Of a stretch of DNA of 64,000 nt, positions 20,143 through 31,424 are shown piece by piece. Each line of letters opens with the position of its first letter. The first letter of the stretch is position 1. Below the pieces are notes generated by a model that had not been told where the DNA came from, searched no databases, and saw nothing but the letters and a program-made list of their open reading frames with translations. Position numbers and translations under genes: made by a program. The DNA comes from Cyprinodon diabolis (Eukaryota; Chordata; Actinopteri; Cyprinodontiformes; Cyprinodontidae), in contig CM060071.1 of NCBI GenBank assembly GCA_030533445.1, positions 3,702,520 through 3,766,519 on the forward strand, read 5' to 3'.

Positions 20143-21313
20143 ATGACCATCGTCCCAGAAGATGTAGAGATCAGTGAAGTAGAAGAAACACTGGGAAATA
20201 ACAAGTCTCTGGGACGGGTGCGTGTACGTGGAAGAAACTTCAGTACAAGACTAAACCGACGGATGGTTTTGTGTGAGTGTAAGGAGATTGTGAACGAGGC
20301 AAGTGTTCCTCCTGAGGTTGTGACAATTGATGGTGGAGAGGCGTGGCCTGTTATCATCATTGGAAAAGCACAGGCAGCTGCTGAAGAGTTTAATAATAAA
20401 CTGAAAGGGTTGCTGCAGGCTAAAGGTAAAACAATGGAGGACCTCAAAACCTTGTTCCCCGGTACACCCCCACCCACTAGCTCCACTGAATCTATCTTTC
20501 AAGTTGTTGGAGAGTTATTTGACAAGACAAGCAGACCAGCTGATGGTGGGAGCTACATCCGACTACACATATTCTTAGGAACCCTACCAACACCACCAGG
20601 TGAGGAAGCATTTGATCATTGGCTAGAGCAAGCATGGCTTATGGTGGAGGAGACTGAATGCTCTGACAGAGAAAAAAGACGCAGACTTATTGGAAGTTTA
20701 AAGGGGTCCGCACTAGAAATTGTGAAAGCAGTGCGACATGCCAACCCTGAAGCCAGCGCAAAAGAATGCTTGGAAGCCCTTGAAATAGCCTTTGGAAATG
20801 CAGAGTCCGGTGATGATCTCTATTTTTCTTTCCGATTAATGCAACAACAAAAAGGAGAGAAATTATCAGATTTCCTTCGACGTCTAGAGAGGTCTCTAAC
20901 TAAGGTGGTTCAACGAGGTGGTCTTTCTGCAAGCTGCATGGATCGAGCGCGCTTGGAACAGCTGCTAAGAGGTGCTATAGCTTCAGACCTGATTATTGAT
21001 CCAGCTGCGCTTGAGAGAAAGGAAGACCGCACCCCCAAACTTTCTGCAGCTCTTGACTGAGATCCGTGCTGAGGAAGAGTATGAAACTTCTAGAATGAAG
21101 CTCAGTGCCTCAGTACATCAAGTACATGCTAATCCTGAAGTGGATACCAGGTAGGCCGAGATCCAGAGCTTAAAGGTGGAAATAAAAGAACTGAAGACAG
21201 TGGTTGCATCATTATCTTCCTAATCCACTCCAGTCAAGGAGGATTATAGGAAGGTTACACCCATTAACACTCCACCTGTTACCGAGAACCGGCAAAATGC
21301 CGAGCTGGCTGCC
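20143..21313 (+). pseudogene. Gypsy Gag, PNMA-like, frameshifted
   Basis: The ATG at 20143 opens a 305-codon frame. Residues ~1-105 resemble the N-terminal domain of PNMA proteins. Residues ~135-290 are capsid-like, with LHIFLGTLPTPPGEEAFDHW, CSDREKRRRLIGSLKGSALE and ARLEQLLRGA, the pattern of the PNMA capsid. Around 20990-21050 a one-base shift moves the frame. The continuing frame (PPNFLQLLTEIRAEEE) is then cut by TAG at 21152 and TAA at 21221. The zinc knuckle follows at about 21454. Gag and Pol share this second frame, so the ancestral protein was probably a continuous Gag-Pol. No host-gene splicing was seen. Confidence 0.88.
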
Positions 21314-24300
21314 TTGAAAAAACAACTGAAACGACTACAGCAGAAAACCAGCAACAAGATGTCTGACCAAGATGCTGCAGTTTCAACCATGGAAGCTTCT
21401 GAACAGGTCTCCCACACGCCCAAAGGAACACAGAAAAAGTCAGATGAGAATTTCTGCTACAGGTGTGGTGAGAGCGGACATTTTGTCAATAAATGCCGCA
21501 ACTATGAAAATCAAACCAAGGTTATCAGAAAGCTAATTCATGCTTTAAAGGTGACCAAAGACCAACAGCAGCCAGCTGGTTCCACCACCAGTGAAGTGAA
21601 CTGTGGTGTCAGGAAAAATGCTGTTACCTCATCTAAGCAGGCTGGGATCCCTGAAGGCTTGATCGGCCCACCCAGCATCATACCCTTGAAAGTAAATGGT
21701 CATTGCTGTGATGCATTGTTTGATAGTGGTTCTCAGGTGACCATTATTTTTGAATCTTGGTATCAGGCTTACCTGTCTGATGTCCCCATACGCCCCGTGT
21801 CTGGTTTAGCCCTGTGGGGACTGAGTGAATCTGAGGGCAGTTATCCCTACCGTGGGTACGTAGTGGTCGATGTTGAATACCCAGCAAAGGTTGTAGGGGC
21901 TGACCAGACCGTGACCATCCTTGCTCTAATCTGTCCCCAGCCCCGAACTGCAGACCAAACCCCTGTCATTGTGGGGACCAATGCCAGTCACATACGACGT
22001 CTTGTGCAGCAATGTAAAGACAATGGCATTGACATCACCCAGACCCTGGGGATACGGTGTTACAGAGATAACAAAATAACATCGACTAACACAACAGCCT
22101 TGGATGATATTGGCTGTGTGTTATGGCAAGGCCCTGGCCCTCTGACTCTGCCCCCTGGTGGTAACTGTAGTGCGGTCTGCAAAGTAGAGTACAGGCAGCA
22201 AGTCGACAAAGAAATTCTGATGGTTGACTCATCTCCTCTAACTCCACTCCCAGCTGGTGTACTACTTCAGCCCATGTTGGTGCATAGTGAAGATGTGAAT
22301 GTTAGCCAATTCAGAATCCTGGTCCAAAATGAGTCCTTGACTGAGACAATCATACCAGTGGGAACAGTTATCGGGCATATGTATCTGACTGATGCAGTTA
22401 CTAACCTCTCTCATTCCAAGTCCGCTAACACTGAGTTTGATCCAAACCAGATCGACTTTGGAGACTCACCTGTCTCAGAGGAGTGGAAACAGAGACTCCG
22501 TCAGAAGCTATCCACAAGGGCTCAGGTGTTTTTGCTGCATGAATGGGATGTTGGATTGGCAAAAGGAGTAGAACACACAATCCGGATGTCAGATCCACGG
22601 CCATTCAGAGAGCGCTCCCGTCGCCTGGCTCCAGCTGACCTGGAAGACGTGAGAAAGCACCTCCAAGAACTGTTGCATGCAGGTATAATTAAGGAGTCAC
22701 GTAGCCCCTATGCATCTCCAATCGGGATTGTTCGTAAAAAGAATGGATCAGTGAGAATGTGCATTGATTATCGATTGTTGAACAGCCGAACAATTCCCGA
22801 TCAGTACACAACACCTTGTATTGATGATGTGTTGGATTCAATGACTGGAAGCAAGTGGTTCTCCGTTCTTGATCTGCGGAGCGGATATTACCAAATTGCT
22901 ATGGCTGAGGATGATAAGGAAAAGACGGCCTTCATCTGTCCACTGGGGTTCTTCCAGTTTGAGAGAATGTCTCAGGGGATAACTGGAGCCCCAGCCACCT
23001 TCCAGAGACTAATGGAGAAGGCTGTGGGTGACATGAACCTGCTTGAAGTCCTTGTATACCTCGATGACCTGATTGTATTTGGCCGAACTTTAGAAGAGCA
23101 TGAAGAGAGACTTCTTAAAGTCCTTGATCGTCTGGCAGAGGTTGGATTAAAAATCTCAATCGACAAATGTCAGTTCTGCCTGCCTAAGGTAAAGTACCTT
23201 GGACATATTGTGTCGGCTGATGGAGTATCGCCTGACCCATCCAAAATAGAACCCGTTACCAATTGGCCACAGCCTACACACTTGAAGGCTCTTCAATCCT
23301 TTTTAGGATTTTGCGGCTACTACCGTTGCTTCATTGCAAATTATGCAGCCATTGTAAGGCCCTTATCTGAGCTCACAAAAGGTTACGCTCCAACCCAGAG
23401 GGGCAAAAAGCCTGAGAAAGATAACACAAAGACTTACCTCAAAGAGTCTGAGCCTTTTGGTGAGCGATAAGACCAATCTTGCACCGAGGCTTTCCGCAAG
23501 ATTATCCACTGCCTTACTCATGCACCTGTGTTGGCCTTTGCAGACCCCAACAAGCCATACATCCTGCATGTAGATGCCAGCTTGAAAGGGCTTGGGGCTG
23601 TCCTGTATCAGGAACACAGGGAGGGTCTGAAACCAGTTGCCTTCGCCAGCAGGAAGCTAAAGGTCTCTGAGAGGAACTACCCCGTTCACCAGCTGGAGTT
23701 CCTGGCCCTTAAGTGGGCGGTTGTGGATAAATTCCATGACTATTTGTATGGGGTCAGGTTCACAGTACGTACAGACAACAACCCGCTCACATACGTACTG
23801 TCGACCGCCAAGCTCAGTGCCGTGGGGCACAGATGGCTCTCTGCCTTATCCACCTACGACTTTGATGTCCAATACCGACCGGGCAGACACAACATAGACG
23901 CAGACCTGCTCTCGAGAAATATGCCTGATGAGAGCACAGAAGAATGGACAACAATACCACAGTCTGGTGTGTGATCGATCTGCAAACGAATCTGCATCCC
24001 TGGTTCTGCAGGCAGTCCGAGGTATGTGGATCAGTTGGGAGCTTCTCCAGAATGTGTGCCTGATGTCTTTGCATTCCCGACTCACCTGGAGTTGAGATCC
24101 TCGGGGCAAATGTCAAACCAGGAGCTTATAAAAGCTCAAGAGGAGGATGAAGCCCTCCGACTTGCCATTCAGGCTGTTAAACATGGAAAATGGCCTGAAG
24201 AAAATGGATCCCAACCAGAGACCTTTCGCCTTAAGAAAGAGATGGGGAAGCTAGTGATGAAGGATGGGCTACTCCATCGTTTAAGCAAGCGGCCCTCCGG

Positions 24301-25962
24301 AGAAGAACTGACTCAACTTGTTTTGCCAAGCGGGTTCAAAGAAGCTGTGTTGAAAGCTACAGATGATGATCTAGGACATCTTGGAATTGAAAGAACGACT
24401 GACTTGTTGAGGAACCGTTTCTTTTGGCCGAAGCTTGCAAGTGATGTTGAGCAGTACATAAAGAACTGTGGAGAGTGTGTCACGAGAAAGACCCCTTGTC
24501 ATAGGTCAGCGCCTTTGCATCATATATCAAGCAGTGGACCAATGGACCTTGTGTGCATTGATTTTCTGTCGATGGTACAAGATTCTACCGGCATTGGAAA
24601 TGTTTTAGTGGTAACGGATCACTTCACCCGTTACACTCAGGCTTTCCCAGCCCGAAATCAGAAGGCGCAGACAGTGGCGAAGATCCTGGTCGACAAGTAT
24701 TTTCTACATTATGGTCTGCCAACCAGAATTCACTCCGATCAGGGGAGAGACTTTGATAGCCAGTTAATCAAAGAGCTTTTGAAGATGATGGGAATCCGTA
24801 AATCGAGAACCACTCCCTATCACCCGCATGGAGATCCGCAGCCTGAAAGGTTCAACAGAACTCTTCTTTCCATGCTGGGAACCCTGGGGAGTGAGAGGAA
24901 AAAGCAGTGGAGCAAACATGTTGGCTACCTGGTTCATGCCTACAACAGTACCAAATGTGATGCTACAGGGTATTCACCCTATTTCTTAATGTTTGGCCGA
25001 GAAGCAAGGCTTCCTATAGACTTGTGCTTTGGAACCTCTCCTGATGGTGAAGCTGATGGTTGCCATTCCCGCTATGTAACTAAGCTAAAAGATGACTTGC
25101 AAAAGGCCTACAAGCTTGAATCTGATAAGGCTTTTAAGAACGACTTAGATCCTATGATAGAAGAGTGGGATTCCAAACCTTGGATATTGGTGACAGAGTG
25201 CTACTTAGGAACTTGGGACTGAAAGGAAAACATAAATTGGAGAGTCGATGGAGTCCTATCCCTTATGTGGTTGTAGGAAAGATGCCCAACCTTCCAGTGT
25301 ACAAAGTCAAACAAGAAGGAGGGGGAGGAGTCAAAACTCTCCATCGTGATCATCTCCTGGCAATTGGACAATTAGTGAGAATGCCAACTGTGGAGTTGGA
25401 GGAAAAGTCACATGTCATGAGAAGTTCAAGAACCAGAACCAAGACACAAAAGAGATCAAAGAAACCTGAATCTGAAGTACAAGAGGTTTTTCAACAGTTG
25501 CAGGAGTGTACAGATTCTTCTTCAGATGTGGAGTATTATGGACCTGAAAAACCCTACAGTGTTCACCTGAAGGAAATCCTAAAAAAGGAAAGAGATACTG
25601 CAAGACAGTCAACTCTCATCCCAGATGATGGGGATTCTCCTCTACAGTCAGATGGAAATCCTGCTGAGGACAGCTTGTCAGAGGAAGACAGTGTGGAGGA
25701 GGAACACAACGATGTGAGAGAAGAGTATGGAGATCAAGATTCACTTCCAGAGGAGGAAAGTGGTTCAGAGTCTGATAACCCTAGCACCAATGAGCATCCA
25801 GAGACAGTCCCTAGAGCACGAATTATTAGTAAACCGGAAAACCGTCCAAAAAGAATAGTGAAACCAGTTATCAGGTTAACTTATGATGAGCCTGGTAGGG
25901 CAAAGGATCAGCCTCTCACTATTGTACATAGAGGAGTTGTCATTAAGATTGGCAAGAGTTAA
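21314..25962 (+). pseudogene. Gypsy Pol: protease, RT, RNase H, integrase, with breaks
   Basis: In order: CCHC knuckle CYRCGESGHFVNKC (~21454); retropepsin motif with DSG in place of the usual DTG (~21722); RT with YLDD (~23056); RNase H starting HVDASLKGLGAVLY (~23563), with a second Asp in RTDNN; integrase HHCC zinc domain (~24375-24490); DDE core with Asp in CIDFLS (~24557), Asp in HSDQG (~24735) and Glu in PERFNRTL (~24845); then a GPY/F-like module and an acidic tail to 25962. Breaks: TAA at 23468, TGA at 23972 and a one-base shift near 25180. All named catalytic residues are still present. RT and integrase act in cytoplasmic particles and the nucleus to copy and insert the element. Confidence 0.93.
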
Positions 25963-26052
25963 TTTAAACATGGTTATGCACCCTTCTTACTAGTTAACAG
26001 TTAAAATAAATCAAAAAGTTCATTAGGGTTGATGAGGACATCAAAAACATTT

Positions 26053-26065
26053 AGAAGGGGGAGGG
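26053..26065 (+). promoter_or_regulatory. Polypurine tract
   Basis: AGAAGGGGGAGGG lies directly before TGTAAC. It is the plus-strand priming site and fixes the 5' border of the 3' LTR at 26066. Confidence 0.85.
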
Positions 26066-27752
26066 TGTAACCCGGTTAAAAACATTGATTAATACTAGTT
26101 CACAAATTAAAGAATTAGTCTGATTAAAAATGGTTTGAAATTCATTAAAAGGTTCTAAACATGTTAAAAGCATTTGTAAAACAAGTATTATGCTTATCAT
26201 GTTTATTGTTTTTCTTTAAAATGTAAAAAATTTATCTGTATCTTTATGTATCTGTAAAACTGTTTAAACCAGCATTTATGGGGTTAATGTAGACAGGCCA
26301 GAACGTAACAGGACGGGTGCTGAGAACAGAGCGGAGGAGAAGGAGAGACTGGAGGAAAAAGCCAGAAGAAGCAGTTAAAGAAACAGTAACGAAAAGAGAC
26401 TGTTAAGCAGATGTTTTGACCAAGTTTGTGGAGAAGTACAACACGGACTCTCCAGAAGATTTATAAGAGGCTTTTTGTTGGTTTGAGTGAGCTACTCAAC
26501 CCAAGAAGACAAAACTTTGCTAAGCTAGCAGCAAGCTAACTGTGTGGCAGAGACTGTAACCCCTGGCTCACACCGACTCCGGTCTTACCGTTGCGGTGCG
26601 GTGGGTGCGGCGCCGCAGTGATTTCAAGTCATTAAAAAGACGTAAACCTCTCTCACCGGCTGCTGAGCTGTCCGGCCGCGGTTACCGAGACACTCCGGCG
26701 CTGCAGAAAATTCAGCAAGAAAGCTATCCTTGCGGCGTGCCGGAGCCCTCCGCAACAAGCTCTCGCAAATATCCTTATTTGGGCCGTGTTATCGCGTGAA
26801 GTTATGTGAACTCAAGTGAACTTCTGTTAAATCTCCGGACCTGTTGCCGGAGCCGCAGAGCCGCACCGCACCGTAGTCAAAAGGGCGGTGTGAGAGGGGG
26901 TGTGCGGGAGTTGCGGTCTCCGTCGGCTCGGTAACCGCACCGGAGCCAGTGTGAGCAAGGGGTAAGAGATTCACGTGGAGCTGCAGACGACGAGCGAGCA
27001 CCGCATCTTCGGCATTGAAAGGGTCTTCATTTTCCTCCGACGGACTTTCTTCTCAACTCACTTTTTTCTACCATCCAGCTGTGTGTTCTGAGGTTTCAAC
27101 GAACTCAAGCTACACCCAGGCCTGCACCGAACACTAAAGGGTACCCATTTGGTTTAGAAAACTAATACGATTGCCGGCTTTAGTACTAAGGTGTGTGGGC
27201 CCACAAAATTTAGGTTTTTATTATTTGTGCATATTTCTGGTTCAGTGTTGTAATAAACCAAAAATAGGGATATCTCATTAACCTAGAAAAAAACATTTCA
27301 GTTAGATAATTTTCTATAAAAGAGGGAGAATTAAGTTACAGTTCCTGTGTAAACAAGAAGGGAATTCATCCTGAGTTTAACAATATGAAAGCATTTATTT
27401 TGAATATTTGTTTCCTTTAAAGAATAAGAAACTCTGATATTTGTATTTTATTTTTACATTGCTTTAATCATTTGGTATTCAGTAAATAATTGAGAATTGA
27501 TTTTCTAAAACAGTGTGTGGTGTATTTTAATACCTTAAATGAGTAATTAATTTACTTTTGGTCGTAAAATCTTTATTAAACTTGTTAGTTCCTAGGTAAG
27601 TTAAAATAGTTCATTGGTGTAAACTTAAAAGAGAAATTCAAAACAAATATTAAACGTGAGTTAATCAGGTTTAAGCATATTTGGACATTTATTTTTTAGA
27701 TGAACCCAAAAGCCCTGCCCTCATCTCTATGATTACTGAGGGGAGTGCTACA
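26066..27752 (+). repeat. 3' LTR of the Gypsy element, full length
   Basis: A 1,687-bp LTR starting TGTAAC and ending GCTACA. Its GC-rich middle (26580-27000) contains a 67-codon frame that is duplicated in the other LTR; this is a by-product of LTR sequence, not a gene. The first 222 bp have no partner in the 5' LTR. Confidence 0.88.
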
Positions 27753-29440
27753 CTATCACTAAATGCAGATTTGAAAGCCATAAATAAATATGATCATCAG
27801 TACATTTGATCTCTCCAGTATTATTTCCCATTATAGTCCTTTGGTTAGAACTATTCATATAATGCTTATTAATAACTCAACCTCAACACATTAAAAATAT
27901 AGTATGGAGAGAACAAATTAAACCCAACGTGTTACTGTGTTAGACGCACCCAATACCAAACACTCAGCCAATGGGATCTTATTTTCAAAATCTGCAACTT
28001 CCTTATTACAGTTCATTTTTCTTTATTAATAATACACATTTAATCCAGAATAATACAGAGCTTTAAATGATCAGTGTACTGATAAAAACTAAAATATGTT
28101 ACACCAACTCAACACGTTTAAGATAGCAGGATTTTTATGAAATAAGAAGTTTCAACTATAAGTAATCACCTTGGGAAGGTGATGCTGGTTAAACTAGTTC
28201 CTCCTAAACCAAACAATAGGAAATAATCTTCAACAAGGACTAAATGCCTTTATAATAGGGATAAATCAACATTAATAAAATAGATGTAAATGTTTTTAAG
28301 TTGGACTTGGGTTTGATGGACTGGAGTGCAGGATATTGTCCACTTCCTCGCCGTAAAAGGAAAAGAAGTTTGGATCATCAACCTGACTTGATCAATTCAA
28401 CAACATGCAACATTCATCCATCATTATTGTTCTGTAAACTACAAAGCTGTGTAATAACTAAGCTCTGACATCCCCAAACTCACTGTAGACATGATCCAAT
28501 CCATTTTGCTTTCAGACCCTGAAATGAGTCACCTTGGCCGACAATGCCCTTTATTCTCCAGAGTTTTCAGGCCATGTCTCCTTCATCATTCCCTGCATGC
28601 ATCCACATGATGGAGCCATTTGCACAGCAGGCTCAGAGAAGCTGTGGGATGACGTCAGAGGTACCACTCCAGGCATCTGGGCTGTGAAGTCTTCAGGAGC
28701 GAACTGGTCAAATTAAATGTCCCCTGTTTAAATGTGGAACCAACGTGTCCTACATACACAGAAATGTCCCACAAAGCGGAGTGGGGGACGACACAAAGAC
28801 TAAGGTTGGATAAATGTTTCATGACAGCTGTAGGACCTTGAAAGTGAGGCAAACAGAAATTAAGGTTTGTAAGGAAATCCTCTAGGGAGACCGATTGTAA
28901 AGTAATCTTCTAAATGACAAAAAGGTCAGGCGAGGAAAAAGTGGGAAGTTGAGCCTGCAACTACATCTGACTTAGCTGAACCAAAGTGAGGACAGATGTG
29001 TCTCTAATGCAAGAGAGAGAGAAACCTTTCTACCACTACAGCAATACCGCAGGATACAGGCTGGTTAGCAAAGATTTAAAACAACAAAGAAAATGCTGAC
29101 AGCTATACATTTAACCACTCTTTATCCAGCAGGGGTCACACCATGTTCACAGCTTTACCTTTGAACAATGCAGCAAAATATCCCTCAGCTGGATTAGTCC
29201 TTTAACCAAAGTGCACCATTTATGCTGTGGGGACCCCGTTTGTTTGCTAAAAAGAGACAAGAGTGAGTCTCATGATTAATCTCTTTCTTTTTTTTGAGGA
29301 GCTAAAAACCGTCCAGGCTTCACTGAACATTTCCCACGGGATTAAAGGAAGCCTGGTAAACTATACACCAAAATAAATTTACTTAAGGGCTTTCCTTTAA
29401 TGACTTCAAATCACAGCAGAAAACAAGTCTTTTCTCTAAA
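27753..29440. other. Intergenic, no gene recognised
   Basis: A/T-rich single-copy-looking sequence after the 3' LTR. Short frames at 28534-28852 carry no family features. No splice-bounded conserved exon was found. Confidence 0.4.
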
Positions 29441-29488
29441 CGCCCACCCATCACTTCACCTGAACCAAGGTGAAGTGATGAGTGGGCG
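29441..29488. repeat. Strong hairpin: 21-bp arms, 6-base loop
   Basis: The left arm CGCCCACCCATCACTTCACC(T) pairs with 29468-29488 with one mismatch, around the loop GAACCA. No A-tail or neighbouring gene explains it. It is not followed by a T-run and is not a bacterial-type terminator. Confidence 0.8.
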
Positions 29489-29559
29489 CCTTACTGTGTT
29501 CCCAAATCATCTGCTGTTGCTCCCTGAATCTGTTTAGTCTTTGATTTTAAGGACAGTAA

Positions 29560-30295
29560 GCAGAAGTGTCAAGTAACAAAGTACAGATACTTTGTTACTG
29601 TGCTTAAGTGCACTTTTTAAGTATCTATACTCCATTACTTATTTTTCTTATTACTTCTGACTTCTACTCACTAGATTTTCACACAAGTATCTGAACTTTC
29701 TATTTCTTACATTTTTAAAACAACCATTACTTGCTACTCTTGGCTTCAGTTTAATGTTTCTAAATATTTATTTCACGTCATGTGCTCTATCCAATGCAGA
29801 TCATTGGCTCCATCCACATCTAGTGAAAACTAGTATAATTGGATGAGTCATATAACGCAAACACTCATTGGTTAGCTAAAGGAAATCATCAGAAGCAAGC
29901 AGATGATCTTCAAACTGCTAACGTGAATTGTCTATGCCATGCTACAATGTGGGATTCAGAAAAAGATGCCTAAATGTCTGAAAGGTCGGACACAGGCGAG
30001 AGCGTATCGGGAGATGGAACAAGACCTCCCTCATCCTTGGCCCTATCTCAAAGAATTTTTCAAAACAGTCGAAATAATTGAGCTTTCAATTCATATTGTG
30101 GCATCTGGCTGTTTTTTTTTAAGGTTAATTTATACTTTTATACTTTAAGTAGTTTTTGGAGCACATACTTTTTCACTTTTACTTGAGTAAAGAGGTCAAG
30201 TTGATACTTCAACTTTTACCAGAGTATTTTTAAACTGCAGTATCTATACTTCTACTGAAGTAACAAATGTGTGAACTTTTGACACCAGTCCACAC
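29560..30295. mobile_element. Non-autonomous DNA element with AGTAACAAAGTAC-type ends
   Basis: The left end GTGTCAAGTAACAAAGTAC is mirrored at the right by TGAAGTAACAAATGTGTGAAC and TTTTGACAC, with several internal AAGTAT and TACTTT units. The interior has CTCCATCCACATCTAGTGAA, a block seen in common fish hAT-like elements. No target duplication could be confirmed, so the borders are approximate. Confidence 0.6.
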
Positions 30296-30303
30296 CAGTC
30301 CAC

Positions 30304-31424
30304 AAGTCCACAAACTGTAGTTTCTGATGAAAATGAAAAAAAGAGATCATATCTCTCCTATCCTGGCTTCTCTTCATTGGCTTCCTGTTAAATCAAGAAT
30401 TGAATTTAAAATCCTCCTTCTCACATATAAAGCCTTAAATGGCCAAGCTCCATCTGATATCAGAGATCTGATTGTTCCTGATGTTCCTAACAGAGCACTT
30501 CGCTCTCAATCTGCAGGTTTACTAGTGGTTCCTAGAATTTCTAAAAGTAGAATGGGAGGCAGATCTTTTAGTTATCAGGCTCCTCTCCTGTGGAACCAAC
30601 TACCAGTTTTAGTCTGTGAGGCAGACACCCTGTCTACTTTTAAGCTAGGCTTAAAACTTTCCTTTTTGATAAAGCTTATAGTTAGAGTGGCTCAGGTTAT
30701 CCTGAGCTGTCTCTATAGTTATGCTGCTATAGGCTTAGACTGCTGGAGGACATAGGGACCCCTTTTTTATCATTCTGCTTCATTCTCTCTCTATTCTCCC
30801 ACTCTGCAGAATCTGTTAGTTCGATCTCTAACGTTCTGCTCTCTCTGCATTTTCTCATAGTAGCTTCATCTGGTCTGTTCCTGTTTGGCTGTGGCTCCTG
30901 GAGAGAAATATCAGCTGTGCTGCTGCCATCAACACCTTTGTTTATAGATGCTGGAGATCGGCCTGTTTTTCAGTGTTGCCCTGTTTCTCTGACTGTGACT
31001 AATTGGATGTGCTCTCTTCATCCTCTGACATGGGGGTTGACTGGGAGCTCGTCTGCCTGGCTGTGTGTTTCCTGGACGGGGCCGCCTGTGGAGCTGGTTG
31101 ACAGCTGCTTTTTGTATCTCTGCTTCTGTCTCCTTGAACCCCAGTCGGCCTCAGCAGATGGCCGCTCACACTGAGCCTGGTTCTGCTGGAGGTTTCTTCC
31201 TGTTAAAAGGGAGTTTTTCCTCTCCACTGTCGCTACAAGCATGCTTAGTGTGAGGGGTTGCATTCGAGTCAATGAGTCGATGCAAACAGGTGTTTTTCCT
31301 TAGATCGGAAACTTTGAATCAATCTGACTGTATGATCTGGTTGCATTGTCTCTTTAAAGTGCCTTGAGATGACATTTTCTGTGAATTGGCGCTATATAGA
31401 TAAACTGAATTGAAATTGAATTTA
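30304..31424 (+). mobile_element. L2-type LINE, 5'-truncated
   Basis: The C-terminal part of ORF2 plus the 3' UTR, ending GGCGCTATATAGATAAACTG and AATTGAAATTGAATT. Relative to the minus-strand copy at 55190-57285 it starts at the AAGTCCACAAACTGTAG block. It also lacks about 45 bp between CTGTAG and TTCTGATG. Confidence 0.88.
30327..30755 (+). pseudogene. LINE ORF2 C-terminal fragment
   Basis: The frame carries [37 protein letters not shown] and PLLWNQLP, the conserved C-terminal part found after the RT domain in L2-group LINEs. After STFK (near 30650) the frame slips relative to the other copy, so the last residues are aberrant. No RT catalytic motif is included. Confidence 0.85.

Larger units (their letters stand above)
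18476..27752 (+). mobile_element. Ty3/Gypsy LTR retrotransposon with PNMA-like Gag
   Basis: The order is 5' LTR (18476-19940), primer site, Gag, zinc knuckle, protease, RT, RNase H, integrase, polypurine tract, 3' LTR (26066-27752). Integrase follows RNase H, as in Ty3/Gypsy. No envelope-like frame follows integrase. The LTRs align without gaps over 1,465 bp with only about four substitutions, so the insertion looks young. The coding part is nevertheless interrupted by two frameshifts and four in-frame stops. The 5' LTR lacks the first 222 bp of the 3' LTR. No target duplication can be verified because the true left end is lost. Confidence 0.93.

Noticed and set aside
25222..25962. Possible envelope gene after integrase
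   Set aside because: No signal peptide, membrane segment or cleavage site; the frame continues integrase with a GPY/F-like module and an acidic tail.
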